Assembly: GCA_902573175.1 (NCBI GenBank)
Contig: CACGIS010000004.1
Location: forward strand, 1-60,588
DNA length: 60,588 nt
Source of the DNA: Paracoccaceae bacterium
GTDB lineage: Bacteria; Pseudomonadota; Alphaproteobacteria; Rhodobacterales; Rhodobacteraceae
Direction of reading: 5' to 3'
Shown here in pieces: positions 51,033 through 59,580 of the stretch. A model generated the notes under the pieces. That model made no database searches, was not told the origin of the DNA, and was given only the letters and a program-made list of their open reading frames with translations. Position 1 is the first letter of the stretch. Each line of letters opens with the position of its first letter. A program made the position numbers and the translations under genes.

Positions 51033-52466
51033 GTGGCTTTGAAACCGGTGACGGAAGAATTCATTGATGAGCTGAAATTAGGCTTATCTCCTGAGGCGGT
51101 TTTGGCTGTTCCTAATGACTATTTGTCAGAGCCACGCTCTAGGTGGCGAGGGATTAGTTCAGTTCTTGTATTGCCCCAGAATGTTAATGAAGTTTCAACC
51201 GTAGTTAGTTTGGCTAACGCTAGGAATATCCCAATTATTCCTTACGGCGGGGGTACTGGCTTAGTCGGCGGGCAAATACAAGATAAAGGACCTTCAGGCA
51301 TTCTATTATCTTTGGAACGAATGAATGAGATACGGTCTCTGAATTTAGACGAAAATTTAATTACAGTGGAGTCTGGTGTGATTTTGTCTAATTTAAGAGA
51401 CGCAGCACAAGAAGTGAAAAGAATCTTTCCCCTTTCCCTGGCTTCTGAGGGAACAGCCCAAATAGGTGGAAATCTAGCAACAAATGCAGGTGGTGTTAAT
51501 GTGCTGAGATATGGAAGCACAAGACATTTATGCCTCGGTCTAGAAGTGGTTTTTTCAGATGGCTCGATTTGGAATGGATTGTCACGGCTACATAAAGATA
51601 ATACAGGTTATGACCTTAAAAACTTAATAATAGGCTCAGAGGGAACCCTAGGAATTATTACTGCAGCAACGATGAAGCTATTTCCAAAACCACTAGAGCA
51701 TACCGTGGCCCTAATCGCAGTTAAGTCTCCTAAGGATGCTCTTAGATTACTTTCTGAGACAAAAGATTATTTTGGTGAAACAATTTCTGCTTTTGAATTG
51801 ATTAATAAAATGGGCATTGATTTTTTTAAGGAAACAAAAGTGGAAGTCAAAATTCCCTTCTCTAAAATTCCGGAGTGGATGGTGCTATTGGATGTTGGGC
51901 ACCCTGGACGAAATAGTGCAGAGAAAAACTCAAACGATTATTTTGAAAATATTTTAAGTAGTGGGCTTGCAGTGGATGGCGTGCTTGCAGAAAACGTTGG
52001 TCAGCAAAATGATTTATGGGCACTTCGTGAAAATATTCCAGAAGCAAATCGACGAATTGGGTCTGTATCAAGTCATGACATTTCTTTGCCATTATCAGTA
52101 ATAAGTACATTTATCGATGAAGCTAGGGTTGAAATTTCAAAACTTGGTAACTTTAGAATAAACTGTTTTGGCCACTTAGGAGATGGAAACCTTCACTTTA
52201 ATATTTTCCCAAACAGAGGGGAAAACCGAGAAGACTACGATCACATCAGGCCAGAAATTAAGAAGACGATCCACGACCTTGTTCATCTACATGCAGGATC
52301 TGTAAGTGCAGAGCATGGAATAGGGCGATTAAAGATAAATGATTTAGTAAAGTATTCTGACCCAGTTAAACTAAAGCTTAATAAGTCAATTAAAGAAACT
52401 ATGGATCCAAAGGGTATATTAAATCCAGGAGTAATTTTTGCACCCACTCATAAGACTAAGAAATAA
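51033..52466 (+). CDS. FAD-linked 2-hydroxyacid dehydrogenase (GlcD/D2HGDH-like)
   Basis: The product is 477 residues with a GTG start and GAGG upstream. The N-terminal FAD-binding_4 domain has P-Y-G-G-G-T-G-L-V-G-G and N-L-A-T-N-A-G-G-V-N-V-L-R-Y-G-S-T, followed by L-I-I-G-S-E-G-T-L-G-I-I-T. The C-terminal FAD-oxidase_C domain has F-G-H-L-G-D-G-N-L-H-F-N and S-A-E-H-G-I-G-R-L-K. This is the layout of D-2-hydroxyglutarate and D-lactate dehydrogenases and of GlcD. It would pass electrons to a flavoprotein or quinone acceptor. It is the last gene of the series that begins with SURF1. Confidence 0.9.
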   Translation: MALKPVTEEFIDELKLGLSPEAVLAVPNDYLSEPRSRWRGISSVLVLPQNVNEVSTVVSLANARNIPIIPYGGGTGLVGGQIQDKGPSGILLSLERMNEIRSLNLDENLITVESGVILSNLRDAAQEVKRIFPLSLASEGTAQIGGNLATNAGGVNVLRYGSTRHLCLGLEVVFSDGSIWNGLSRLHKDNTGYDLKNLIIGSEGTLGIITAATMKLFPKPLEHTVALIAVKSPKDALRLLSETKDYFGETISAFELINKMGIDFFKETKVEVKIPFSKIPEWMVLLDVGHPGRNSAEKNSNDYFENILSSGLAVDGVLAENVGQQNDLWALRENIPEANRRIGSVSSHDISLPLSVISTFIDEARVEISKLGNFRINCFGHLGDGNLHFNIFPNRGENREDYDHIRPEIKKTIHDLVHLHAGSVSAEHGIGRLKINDLVKYSDPVKLKLNKSIKETMDPKGILNPGVIFAPTHKTKK

Positions 52467-52478
52467 ATCTGACATTTT

Positions 52479-52499
52479 AAGTTTTGCTGTTTAAAACTT
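52479..52499. terminator. Weak hairpin between convergent genes
   Basis: AAGTTTT (52479-52485) and AAAACTT (52493-52499) form a 7-bp stem with a 7-base loop in the 32-base gap between the FAD dehydrogenase and the DCC-family gene. The stem is AT-rich and lacks a long T-run, so it could only be a weak bidirectional terminator. Confidence 0.3.
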
Positions 52500-52873
52500 T
52501 AGCTTTGTTCAGATTTTTTTTTTAAACGCCTCAAATGGGACCTATAAAGTATTGGTGCCAGTATTTTGTCATAAACAAGTGCCGCTATTTCCCTAGCTAT
52601 AGGAAAATTGGTCAAAATAGCCAAAATTCTGTATCTGGGCATTTCTGCCCAAAGCTTTCGGAACGCTGGCAAACCATGGATAACTTGTCCATCTGATATT
52701 ACATGCAGGCGTTTCGCACCTTGATCTTTGCTGACGCCATAAAGTGATAAATCGGTCTCGCCTAACTTATCAAAATAAAGTTCAATACCTTTTCTCTCCG
52801 CATAATTTCTATAGTGGCAGATTTCCGCGTTGCAAACTGGACAGTCTTCATTAAATAAAACTCTAGTGACCAT
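52499..52873 (-). CDS. DCC/DUF393 family thiol-disulfide-like protein
   Basis: The product is 124 residues. The family's redox-like motif C-P-V-C is in L-F-N-E-D-C-P-V-C-N-A-E near the N-terminus, after a short V-T-R-V strand. A later G-L-P-A-F-R-K-L-W segment and a C-terminal I-L-x-P-I-L-Y-R-S-H-L-R-R-L-K are typical of DUF393. The family is predicted to have a thioredoxin-like fold, and its function is uncertain. It begins 60 bases after the rimO stop and may be co-transcribed with rimO. Confidence 0.85.
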   Translation of the reverse strand: MVTRVLFNEDCPVCNAEICHYRNYAERKGIELYFDKLGETDLSLYGVSKDQGAKRLHVISDGQVIHGLPAFRKLWAEMPRYRILAILTNFPIAREIAALVYDKILAPILYRSHLRRLKKKSEQS

Positions 52874-52933
52874 GAAGAGCAGATAGATTTAAAAAGTCAT
52901 ATAGCAAGTTTTGGGATTAGATTTTCAAACTGT

Positions 52934-54313
52934 TCAGTTTTGGTTTTTTGAAATAGTCCCCCAGAGGTCATAGTCACCTGATGCTGTCACATTGACTTTG
53001 ACAATGTCACCCACGTGAATATTTTCAAAATTGTCTTCAATAAAAAGGTTTCCATCAATTTCTGGCGCATCAGCTTTTGTTCTGCAGATTGCGCCTTCCT
53101 CATCGATTTCATCAACAATTACGTCAATCTCTTTACCAATTTTTTTGGCAAGCTTTTTAGCAGATATTTCCAATGCCTTTTCCATAAAAACTTCCCACCG
53201 ATGTTGTTTAACTTCCTCAGATATTTGATGGGCCAAGGCATTAGACCTAGCACCTTCAACATTTTCATACTTAAAACATCCTACGCGATCTAGTTGAGCT
53301 TCATCCAGCCAATCGATAAGCGTATTAAATTCATCCTCAGTTTCGCCTGGATAACCTACTATAAATGTTGATCTAAGGGTGATTTCTGGGCAGATCGACC
53401 GCCATTTTTTTATTTCTTCTAAAGTGCTTACCGAAGCAGCAGGTCTTGCCATTCGCTTTAAAACTGCTGGATGGGCATGTTGGAAAGGAATATCCAGGTA
53501 AGGCAGTATCAAGCCATCTGCCATCAGTGGGATGAGTTCACGAACATGCGGGTATGGATAAACATAATGTAGACGCACCCAAGCTCCAAGTTTTCCCAAG
53601 TCATTAGCCAAGTCTTTAATATGAGACCTATGATCTTTCTCGCGTGAATATTTTAAATCTAACCCAAAAGCACTTGTGTCTTGCGATATTACGAGAAGCT
53701 CTTTCACTCCGTTATCAACTAGTTTTGTGGCTTCATGAATTATTGCGTGTGCTGGCCTTGACTTTAACTTGCCTCTCATGTCTGGGATTATGCAAAACTT
53801 GCATTTATGATTGCAGCCTTCTGAAATCTTTAAATAGCTAAAGTGGCGAGGAGTTAATTTAACTCCAGTTTCGGGAAGTAAATCTATAAAGGGATCAGGT
53901 TTAGGTGGTACTATCTGATGAACTGCATCCAAAACATTTTCATATTGATGCGGCCCAGTTACAGCTAGAACACGAGGATGGGTTCCAGTTATAAATTCTG
54001 GTTCGGCTCCCAAACACCCCGTAACGATAACTCGTCCATTCTCATTAATTGCTTCACCAATTGCATCTAAACTTTCAGCTTTTGCACTGTCTAAAAACCC
54101 ACAAGTGTTTACTATGACAGCGTCGGCTCCCGTGTAATCGGGTGAGATGCCATACCCTTCTGCGCGGAGCCTGGTAAGGATTCTTTCACTATCAACAAGT
54201 GCTTTAGGGCACCCTAATGAAACCATCCCGATGTTTGGTTGTTCAGAGCTTCTCTCACTTTTTAAAGATGCTCTCGCTTGGTCAGGCCTTTTTAATGAAG
54301 GATTAGTACTCAT
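52934..54313 (-). CDS. rimO: Ribosomal protein S12 methylthiotransferase RimO
   Basis: The product is 459 residues. RimO adds a methylthio group to an aspartate of ribosomal protein S12. The N-terminal UPF0004 domain supplies three cluster cysteines (S-L-G-C-P-K, N-T-C-G-F-L, T-G-C-L-G). The radical SAM triad is C-N-H-K-C-K-F-C, in [19 protein letters not shown] domain ends the protein. It has an extra ~25-residue polar N-terminus (S-L-K-R-P-D-Q-A-R), common in alphaproteobacterial versions. MiaB is excluded by the S-L-G-C-P-K and F-C-I-I-P signatures. Confidence 0.95.
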   Translation of the reverse strand: MSTNPSLKRPDQARASLKSERSSEQPNIGMVSLGCPKALVDSERILTRLRAEGYGISPDYTGADAVIVNTCGFLDSAKAESLDAIGEAINENGRVIVTGCLGAEPEFITGTHPRVLAVTGPHQYENVLDAVHQIVPPKPDPFIDLLPETGVKLTPRHFSYLKISEGCNHKCKFCIIPDMRGKLKSRPAHAIIHEATKLVDNGVKELLVISQDTSAFGLDLKYSREKDHRSHIKDLANDLGKLGAWVRLHYVYPYPHVRELIPLMADGLILPYLDIPFQHAHPAVLKRMARPAASVSTLEEIKKWRSICPEITLRSTFIVGYPGETEDEFNTLIDWLDEAQLDRVGCFKYENVEGARSNALAHQISEEVKQHRWEVFMEKALEISAKKLAKKIGKEIDVIVDEIDEEGAICRTKADAPEIDGNLFIEDNFENIHVGDIVKVNVTASGDYDLWGTISKNQN

Positions 54314-54437
54314 CTTACTTGTAGTAGCAGATATTTGTCGAAGTAAAAGCCCATTAGGTTTTTGCCTTTTTATTCATCAGCAAGGATTATATTTAAGTTA
54401 AACGAATAACAAAAACTAGTCGAAAAGATCTGTATTT

Positions 54438-54480
54438 TTGTCGTTTGTCAGACTTGATTTTATTTTTAAAAATTGATCAA
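54438..54480 (+). promoter_or_regulatory. Possible soxB promoter with adjoining TTGATCAA palindrome
   Basis: TTGTCG (54438-54443) and TATTTT (54461-54466) are spaced by 17 bases, a weak sigma-70 pair, 43 bases before the soxB start. An 8-bp palindrome TTGATCAA (54473-54480) lies just downstream, near where transcription would begin. Both are modest signals in AT-rich DNA. Confidence 0.25.
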
Positions 54481-54508
54481 CTGATGATCTGCGTCACTGA
54501 GGTTAAAT

Positions 54509-55762
54509 ATGCGATTTTCTGGATTAAAAATATTGAAAGAGGGTTTAACTGGAAATAAAGGTTGGACTAATCATTGGCGGGATCCAGAGCCTAAACAGGA
54601 GTATGATATTCTAATAATTGGCGGCGGTGGGCATGGCCTGTCCACTGCATATTATCTGGCAAAAAATCACGGTTTAAAGAATATAGCTGTTCTAGAAAAA
54701 GGTTACCTCGGAGGAGGTAACGTGGGACGGAATACAACAATTGTTAGAGCAAATTACTTTTTGCCAGGCAATTCGGAGTTCTATTCTCACTCTCTTAAAC
54801 TTTGGGAAGGCTTGGAACATGATTTGAATTATAATGTTATGCATTCTCAAAGAGGATTGATAAATTTGTTTCATTCGGATGGGCAGAGAGACGCTTTTGC
54901 AAGGCGTGGCAATGCAATGATAAATCAGGGTGATGATGCTATCTTATTAGATACGGAAGGTGTTCGTGATTTACTCCCTTATCTAGACTTTGAACAGGTT
55001 CGGTTTCCCATTTACGGCGGTTTGTACCACCCTAGAGGTGGATCTGCTAGGCACGATGCTGTTGCCTGGGGCTACGCGCGTGGCGCAGATACTAGAGGCG
55101 TTGATCTTATTCAAAACTGTGAAGTTACAGGAATAGATATTTCTCAAGGCCGTGTCACAGGCGTCCAAACAACTCGCGGTCAAATCAGTGCTAAAAAAGT
55201 TGGCATTGTAGTAGCGGGTCGTTCCGGGCAGGTAGCGGCCATGGCCGGCATGCGTTTACCGATCGAGAGCCATGTTTTGCAGGCTTTTGTTACTGAGGGT
55301 CTGAAGCCTTGCATTGATCATGTGATCAGCTTTGGCATGGGTCATTTTTACATAAGTCAGTCAGACAAAGGTGGGTTGGTTTTTGGCGGCGATTTAGATT
55401 TTTATGCCTCTTACGCGCAGCGAGGCAACTTGCCGATGAAAGAACATGTTATGGAAGCGGGTATGACATTGATGCCAATGATAGGAAAAGCCCGCGTTTT
55501 GCGTTCTTGGGGGGGGATTATGGATATGACGCCGGATGGTTCTCCGATAATCGATAAGACAGATGTAGAAGGTTTATATATAGACTGTGGTTGGTGTTAT
55601 GGTGGGTTTAAAGCCGTACCTGCTTCTGGCTATTGCTTCGCCCATTTACTTGCGACCGATAAACATCACGAATTTGCAAGTGGTTTTCGCTTGGATAGAT
55701 TTAAAACTGGTTATGGTTTGATTGATGAAGAGGGTACCGGCTCTCAACATAATCTTCACTAA
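54509..55762 (+). CDS. soxB: Sarcosine oxidase subunit beta (heterotetrameric)
   Basis: The product is 417 residues. The FAD dinucleotide-binding fold is at the start of the domain: I-L-I-I-G-G-G-G-H-G-L-S-T-A-Y-Y-L-A near residue 35, and G-G-G-N-V-G-R-N-T-T-I-V-R-A-N-Y follows, as in heterotetrameric SoxB. A late G-G-I-M-D-M-T-P-D-G-S-P-I-I segment closes the FAD site. The subunit oxidises sarcosine to glycine, with the methyl group passed to THF by the alpha subunit. It heads the soxBDAG operon, with soxD following after 12 bases. Confidence 0.95.
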   Translation: MRFSGLKILKEGLTGNKGWTNHWRDPEPKQEYDILIIGGGGHGLSTAYYLAKNHGLKNIAVLEKGYLGGGNVGRNTTIVRANYFLPGNSEFYSHSLKLWEGLEHDLNYNVMHSQRGLINLFHSDGQRDAFARRGNAMINQGDDAILLDTEGVRDLLPYLDFEQVRFPIYGGLYHPRGGSARHDAVAWGYARGADTRGVDLIQNCEVTGIDISQGRVTGVQTTRGQISAKKVGIVVAGRSGQVAAMAGMRLPIESHVLQAFVTEGLKPCIDHVISFGMGHFYISQSDKGGLVFGGDLDFYASYAQRGNLPMKEHVMEAGMTLMPMIGKARVLRSWGGIMDMTPDGSPIIDKTDVEGLYIDCGWCYGGFKAVPASGYCFAHLLATDKHHEFASGFRLDRFKTGYGLIDEEGTGSQHNLH

Positions 55763-55774
55763 GGAAGGAATTTT

Positions 55775-56047
55775 ATGAGAATCCCTTGTCCAACATGCGG
55801 AGATAGAGATCGTCGAGAATTTTATTACGTAGGCGATGCGCAGATAATAAATAGACCGTCTCCCGAGGCTTCAGAAGACATATGGAATGATTACCTGCAT
55901 AATCGTGATAATCCAGCCGGAGTAACAAAAGATTTATGGTACCATGAAAACGGGTGTAATTCATGGTTGGTGGTAACGCGAAACACTAGAACTCACGAAG
56001 TACAGCATGCTGAATTGGTGACCAAGTTAAAGGGTGATGGATCGTGA
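55775..56047 (+). CDS. soxD: Sarcosine oxidase subunit delta
   Basis: The product is 90 residues. The zinc-binding start is R-I-P-C-P-T-C-G, with a later cysteine in H-E-N-G-C-N-S-W-L. The segment E-F-Y-Y-V-G-D-A is typical of SoxD. It is the small structural subunit of the heterotetrameric enzyme. AAGGAAGG lies just upstream of the ATG, one of the strongest ribosome binding sites in the operon. Its stop shares bases with the GTG start of soxA (GTGA). Confidence 0.95.
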   Translation: MRIPCPTCGDRDRREFYYVGDAQIINRPSPEASEDIWNDYLHNRDNPAGVTKDLWYHENGCNSWLVVTRNTRTHEVQHAELVTKLKGDGS

Positions 56048-58977
56048 GAGTTTCGGGTAAAGGCCTTATAAACCGTCAGAATACGGTGAATTTTAAGTTT
56101 GATGGAGTTAATTATACTGGTTATGAAGGTGACAGCGTCGCTTCAGCGCTTTTAGCTTCAGGTAAAAAGCTATTTGGTCGGTCGTTTAAATATCATAGGC
56201 CGAGGGGCGTACTAACTGCTGGGAGTGAAGAGCCAAATGCTCTTATCACAGTGGGTGAAGGTTCATTTCAAGATCCAAATGTTAGAGCGACAACTCAAGA
56301 AATTTTTGAAGGTTTGGTCACAAAAAGCCAAAATAATTGGCCAAATTTGAATTATGATATTCTTTCTATCAATGATCTGTTTTCTCATTTTTTGGGTGCT
56401 GGATTTTATTACAAAACCTTTATGTGGCCCAAAAGTTTTTGGGAAAAAATCTATGAACCATTTATCAGGCGAGCAGCAGGCCTGGGCTCTTTAAGTGGAC
56501 TACATAATTCAGATACTTACGAAAAAGCCTATGCATTTTGTGACTTGTTAGTCATTGGTGGAGGGCCTTCGGGATTATTGGCAGCAAAGCTGGCTGCTGA
56601 GGCCGGCCTCGATGTGATAATCGCAGAACAAGAACCTATTTTTGGTGGACGCCTAAATAGTGAAACAGAGCAGGTCGATGGTATGCCTGGTAGTACATGG
56701 GCTGCTAAAACCATAGAGAGCCTTAAGTTAATGGATAACGTGCGCTTGTTTTCACGAACGACTATTACAGGTGTTTATGACCAGGGAACTTTTGCAGCTG
56801 TTGAGCGTGTGGGACACCACTTATCCAAAAGAGGAGGGGACCTGCCACTTGAATGCTTTTGGCGAATTGTCGCCAAGAATAGTATATTAGCAGCCGGAGC
56901 AATTGAAAGAACAATTGCTTTCCCAAATAATGATCGGCCCGGAATTATGACTGCCAGCGCGGTACGCACCTATCTCAACCGCTATGGGGTTTCTGCAGGT
57001 AAATCTGTCGTAATTTTCTGTAATAATAATGCTGCTCACAAAACGGCGAGTGATTTGCTGGAAAGCGGAGTAAATGTTGCTGCTATAATTGACACTCGTG
57101 AAAATAGTGAAACGGCGTTGGATGTCCCATTTTATAAAGGAGCTGAGGTTTCAAATACATTTGGGCGCCAGGGTCTTAAATCAATAAACATTAAAAAAAA
57201 TAATGTGGAAACAAAAATAGAAGCTGATTGTTTGGCTGTTTCTGGAGGCTGGAACCCGACAGTGCATTTAACCTGTCACATGAATGGTCGGCCAACTTGG
57301 AATGATGAAATTTTAAGTTTTGTTCCAGAAATTGGCGCAATCCCAAATATGGCTGTTGTGGGGTCAGCCAATGGTCACATGGACACTGGGAAGTGCTTTG
57401 AGTCGGCGCAAAAAGAGATTAATTCTTTACTTAAAACTTTTGGAAAATCATCAAAAACAAGGAAAATACCAAAGGTAGAGTCAACAAAATTTGAAATTTC
57501 TCCAAAGTGGGCTGTGGAAGGAAAAGGACGAGCATGGCTTGATTATCAAAATGACGTTACTGTCAAAGATGTTCGTCAATCTGTTCAGGAAAACTTTAAA
57601 TCAGTTGAGCATATGAAACGTTACACAACTCAAGGTATGGCAATTGATCAAGGTAAAAACTCAAACGTGGCTGCATTGGCAATATTGGCAGACGCAACGG
57701 GTAGAGGAATTCCTGAAACAGGAACAACTACTTTTCGCCCTCCTTTTGTACCTGTCTCAATTGCTGCCATGGGTAAAAATGCGCAGGGAATAGGATTTGC
57801 TCCCCAGCGTTATACGACTTCTCATGTTGCCTCTGTTGATCGTGGAGCTCCGATGGTTGAAGCGGGGCTTTGGTACCGTCCAAGCTACTTCCCAGAAGTT
57901 GGTGAAACTAATTGGCGTCAGTCATGTGACCGAGAAATCGAAATGGTTCGTACTAATGTAGGCGTCTGTGATGTTTCAACGCTGGGAAAAATAGATATTC
58001 AGGGTCCCGATGCTCATAGGCTGTTAGACTTTGTTTATACAAATATGTTTAGCACGCTCAAAGTTGGAAAAGTTCGATATGGTTTGATGCTTCGCGAAGA
58101 TGGACACGTGATGGATGATGGAACAACGGCACATTTGGCTGAGAATCACTATGTGATGACCACCACTACCGCTGCAGCGGGGCAGGTAATGCGTCATTTA
58201 GATTTTGTTCACCAATGTCTGCATCCAGAATGGGATTTAAGTTTTATTTCAGTTACTGAGCAATGGGCCCAATTCTCAATAGCTGGACCAAAATCTCAAG
58301 AATTGATTAATGCTGTATTGGATAAGCCGATCTCTTCAGAAACTTTTCCATTTATGTCTTGTTCGTCTGTTGGCATTTTGGGAGAAAAAGGTCGCCTATT
58401 TAGGATCTCTTTTAGTGGAGAGCATGGCTATGAGATCGCAGTGCCGGCCAGGTTTGGCGAAAGTCTTTTTCGTTTATTAGTTTCACGTGCAGAGGAAATA
58501 GGTGGTGGGCCATATGGTATGGAAGCGCTCAATGTTCTCCGAATAGAAAAAGGCTTTATAACTCACGCTGAGATTCATGGAAGGATAACCGCTTTTGATT
58601 TAGGTATGCAACGTATGGTCTCCGAAAAAAAGGATTGTATTGGAAAGACTTCGGCTTCTCGCCCAGGTTTGCTTGATAGTGAAAGAGAGCAACTTATTGC
58701 ACTTAAACCCGTTGGCTCTGTTAAACAAATTGTTGCGGGTGCTCATCTTTTTGATCGTAATGATGACCCTATACGGGAAAATGATAGAGGCTATATCACG
58801 TCGGTTGGATTCTCTCCAACTTTTGGGCATGTCATAGGTCTAGGTTTTTTTAAAGGTGGCCAAGCTAGATTAGGTGAGCAAATAAAAATGGTGGATCACC
58901 TGAGAGGTATTGAGACTGAGTGTGAGATTATTAATACTGTCTCCTTTGATCCCAAAGGAGACAGACTTCGTGATTAA
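56044..58977 (+). CDS. soxA: Sarcosine oxidase subunit alpha
   Basis: The product is 977 residues, normal for SoxA, with a GTG start overlapping the soxD stop. The N-terminal ferredoxin-like part (Y-E-G-D-S-V-A-S-A-L-L-A) precedes a nucleotide-binding domain with V-I-G-G-G-P-S-G-L-L-A-A near residue 180. The C-terminal third (from about residue 600) is a GcvT-like folate-binding domain with D-V-S-T-L-G-K-I-D-I-Q-G-P-D-A and H-G-Y-E-I-A-V-P. It accepts the methyl group of sarcosine as 5,10-methylene-THF. Its final codons form one arm of the hairpin that covers the soxG ribosome binding site. Confidence 0.96.
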   Translation: MRVSGKGLINRQNTVNFKFDGVNYTGYEGDSVASALLASGKKLFGRSFKYHRPRGVLTAGSEEPNALITVGEGSFQDPNVRATTQEIFEGLVTKSQNNWPNLNYDILSINDLFSHFLGAGFYYKTFMWPKSFWEKIYEPFIRRAAGLGSLSGLHNSDTYEKAYAFCDLLVIGGGPSGLLAAKLAAEAGLDVIIAEQEPIFGGRLNSETEQVDGMPGSTWAAKTIESLKLMDNVRLFSRTTITGVYDQGTFAAVERVGHHLSKRGGDLPLECFWRIVAKNSILAAGAIERTIAFPNNDRPGIMTASAVRTYLNRYGVSAGKSVVIFCNNNAAHKTASDLLESGVNVAAIIDTRENSETALDVPFYKGAEVSNTFGRQGLKSINIKKNNVETKIEADCLAVSGGWNPTVHLTCHMNGRPTWNDEILSFVPEIGAIPNMAVVGSANGHMDTGKCFESAQKEINSLLKTFGKSSKTRKIPKVESTKFEISPKWAVEGKGRAWLDYQNDVTVKDVRQSVQENFKSVEHMKRYTTQGMAIDQGKNSNVAALAILADATGRGIPETGTTTFRPPFVPVSIAAMGKNAQGIGFAPQRYTTSHVASVDRGAPMVEAGLWYRPSYFPEVGETNWRQSCDREIEMVRTNVGVCDVSTLGKIDIQGPDAHRLLDFVYTNMFSTLKVGKVRYGLMLREDGHVMDDGTTAHLAENHYVMTTTTAAAGQVMRHLDFVHQCLHPEWDLSFISVTEQWAQFSIAGPKSQELINAVLDKPISSETFPFMSCSSVGILGEKGRLFRISFSGEHGYEIAVPARFGESLFRLLVSRAEEIGGGPYGMEALNVLRIEKGFITHAEIHGRITAFDLGMQRMVSEKKDCIGKTSASRPGLLDSEREQLIALKPVGSVKQIVAGAHLFDRNDDPIRENDRGYITSVGFSPTFGHVIGLGFFKGGQARLGEQIKMVDHLRGIETECEIINTVSFDPKGDRLRD
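58937..58964 (+). promoter_or_regulatory. 12-bp perfect hairpin sequestering the soxG ribosome binding site
   Basis: CTGTCTCCTTTG (58937-58948) and CAAAGGAGACAG (58953-58964) pair without mismatch around the 4-base loop ATCC. The 3' arm contains AAAGGAG, the Shine-Dalgarno sequence for the soxG GTG at 58970 (9 bases between). The whole stem lies within the last codons of soxA and has no T-run after it, so it is not a terminator. Confidence 0.7.
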
Positions 58978-59512
58978 GTTATTACCCAAAACAGCTGCTG
59001 CTGGGCTGACGCCTATAAAAATTTCAAATACCACAATTATAGAAATTGATACGCTAACACTTACTTCAATTTCTGCAAATAAAGGAAAGTCTGAAAAGTT
59101 ATCTGAACAGTTAAAAAAATCGCATGGAATGTCTCTTCCCCACAATGGACGTGCAAGTGGTCGAGAAGGAGCAAGAGCTTTGTGGTTTGGGCAGCACACC
59201 CTTTTAGTAGGTCCAAAATGTGATGAGAAATTAAATAAGTTTGCGATTTTAACAGATCAAAGTGACGCCTGGGTTGTTTTGCGTATGAGTGGTGATTTAC
59301 TAGAAAATGTTCTCATGCGTTTAAGTCCTGTTGATATCAGATTGAAAACATTTAAAGTTGGCAGTGTTGTTCGCACCGGTCTTCTTCATGTTAATGTTAC
59401 ACTGCACCGGGTAGGAGCAAACACAATTGATGTGTATGGTTTTCGTTCCATGGCAAAAACACTTTGTCATGAACTGACCCAAGCACTTTCCGCAGTAGCT
59501 GCTCGTGATTAA
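58970..59512 (+). CDS. soxG: Sarcosine oxidase subunit gamma
   Basis: The product is 180 residues from the GTG at 58970, which overlaps the soxA stop by 8 bases and has AAAGGAG upstream. The frame extends 20 codons further up, but that part is inside soxA and unlike the family. SoxG is a GcvT-related small subunit; visible stretches are G-R-A-S-G-R-E-G-A-R-A-L-W-F-G, S-D-A-W-V-V-L-R-M-S-G and V-Y-G-F-R-S-M-A-K-T-L. It completes the SoxBDAG complex. Its ribosome binding site lies in a strong hairpin, so translation probably depends on ribosomes finishing soxA. Confidence 0.92.
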   Translation: MIKLLPKTAAAGLTPIKISNTTIIEIDTLTLTSISANKGKSEKLSEQLKKSHGMSLPHNGRASGREGARALWFGQHTLLVGPKCDEKLNKFAILTDQSDAWVVLRMSGDLLENVLMRLSPVDIRLKTFKVGSVVRTGLLHVNVTLHRVGANTIDVYGFRSMAKTLCHELTQALSAVAARD

Positions 59513-59580
59513 GAAATATTTAGTTAGTCAAAAGTCAATATAGACTGGACTCTAAGTAAATCTAAAACGATATTTAGACT

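Noticed and set aside
59561-59578. The TCTAAA/TTTAGA stem just before dnaG as a translational control element.
   Set aside because: A 6-bp AT-rich stem is expected by chance in this sequence; it is mentioned under dnaG only.
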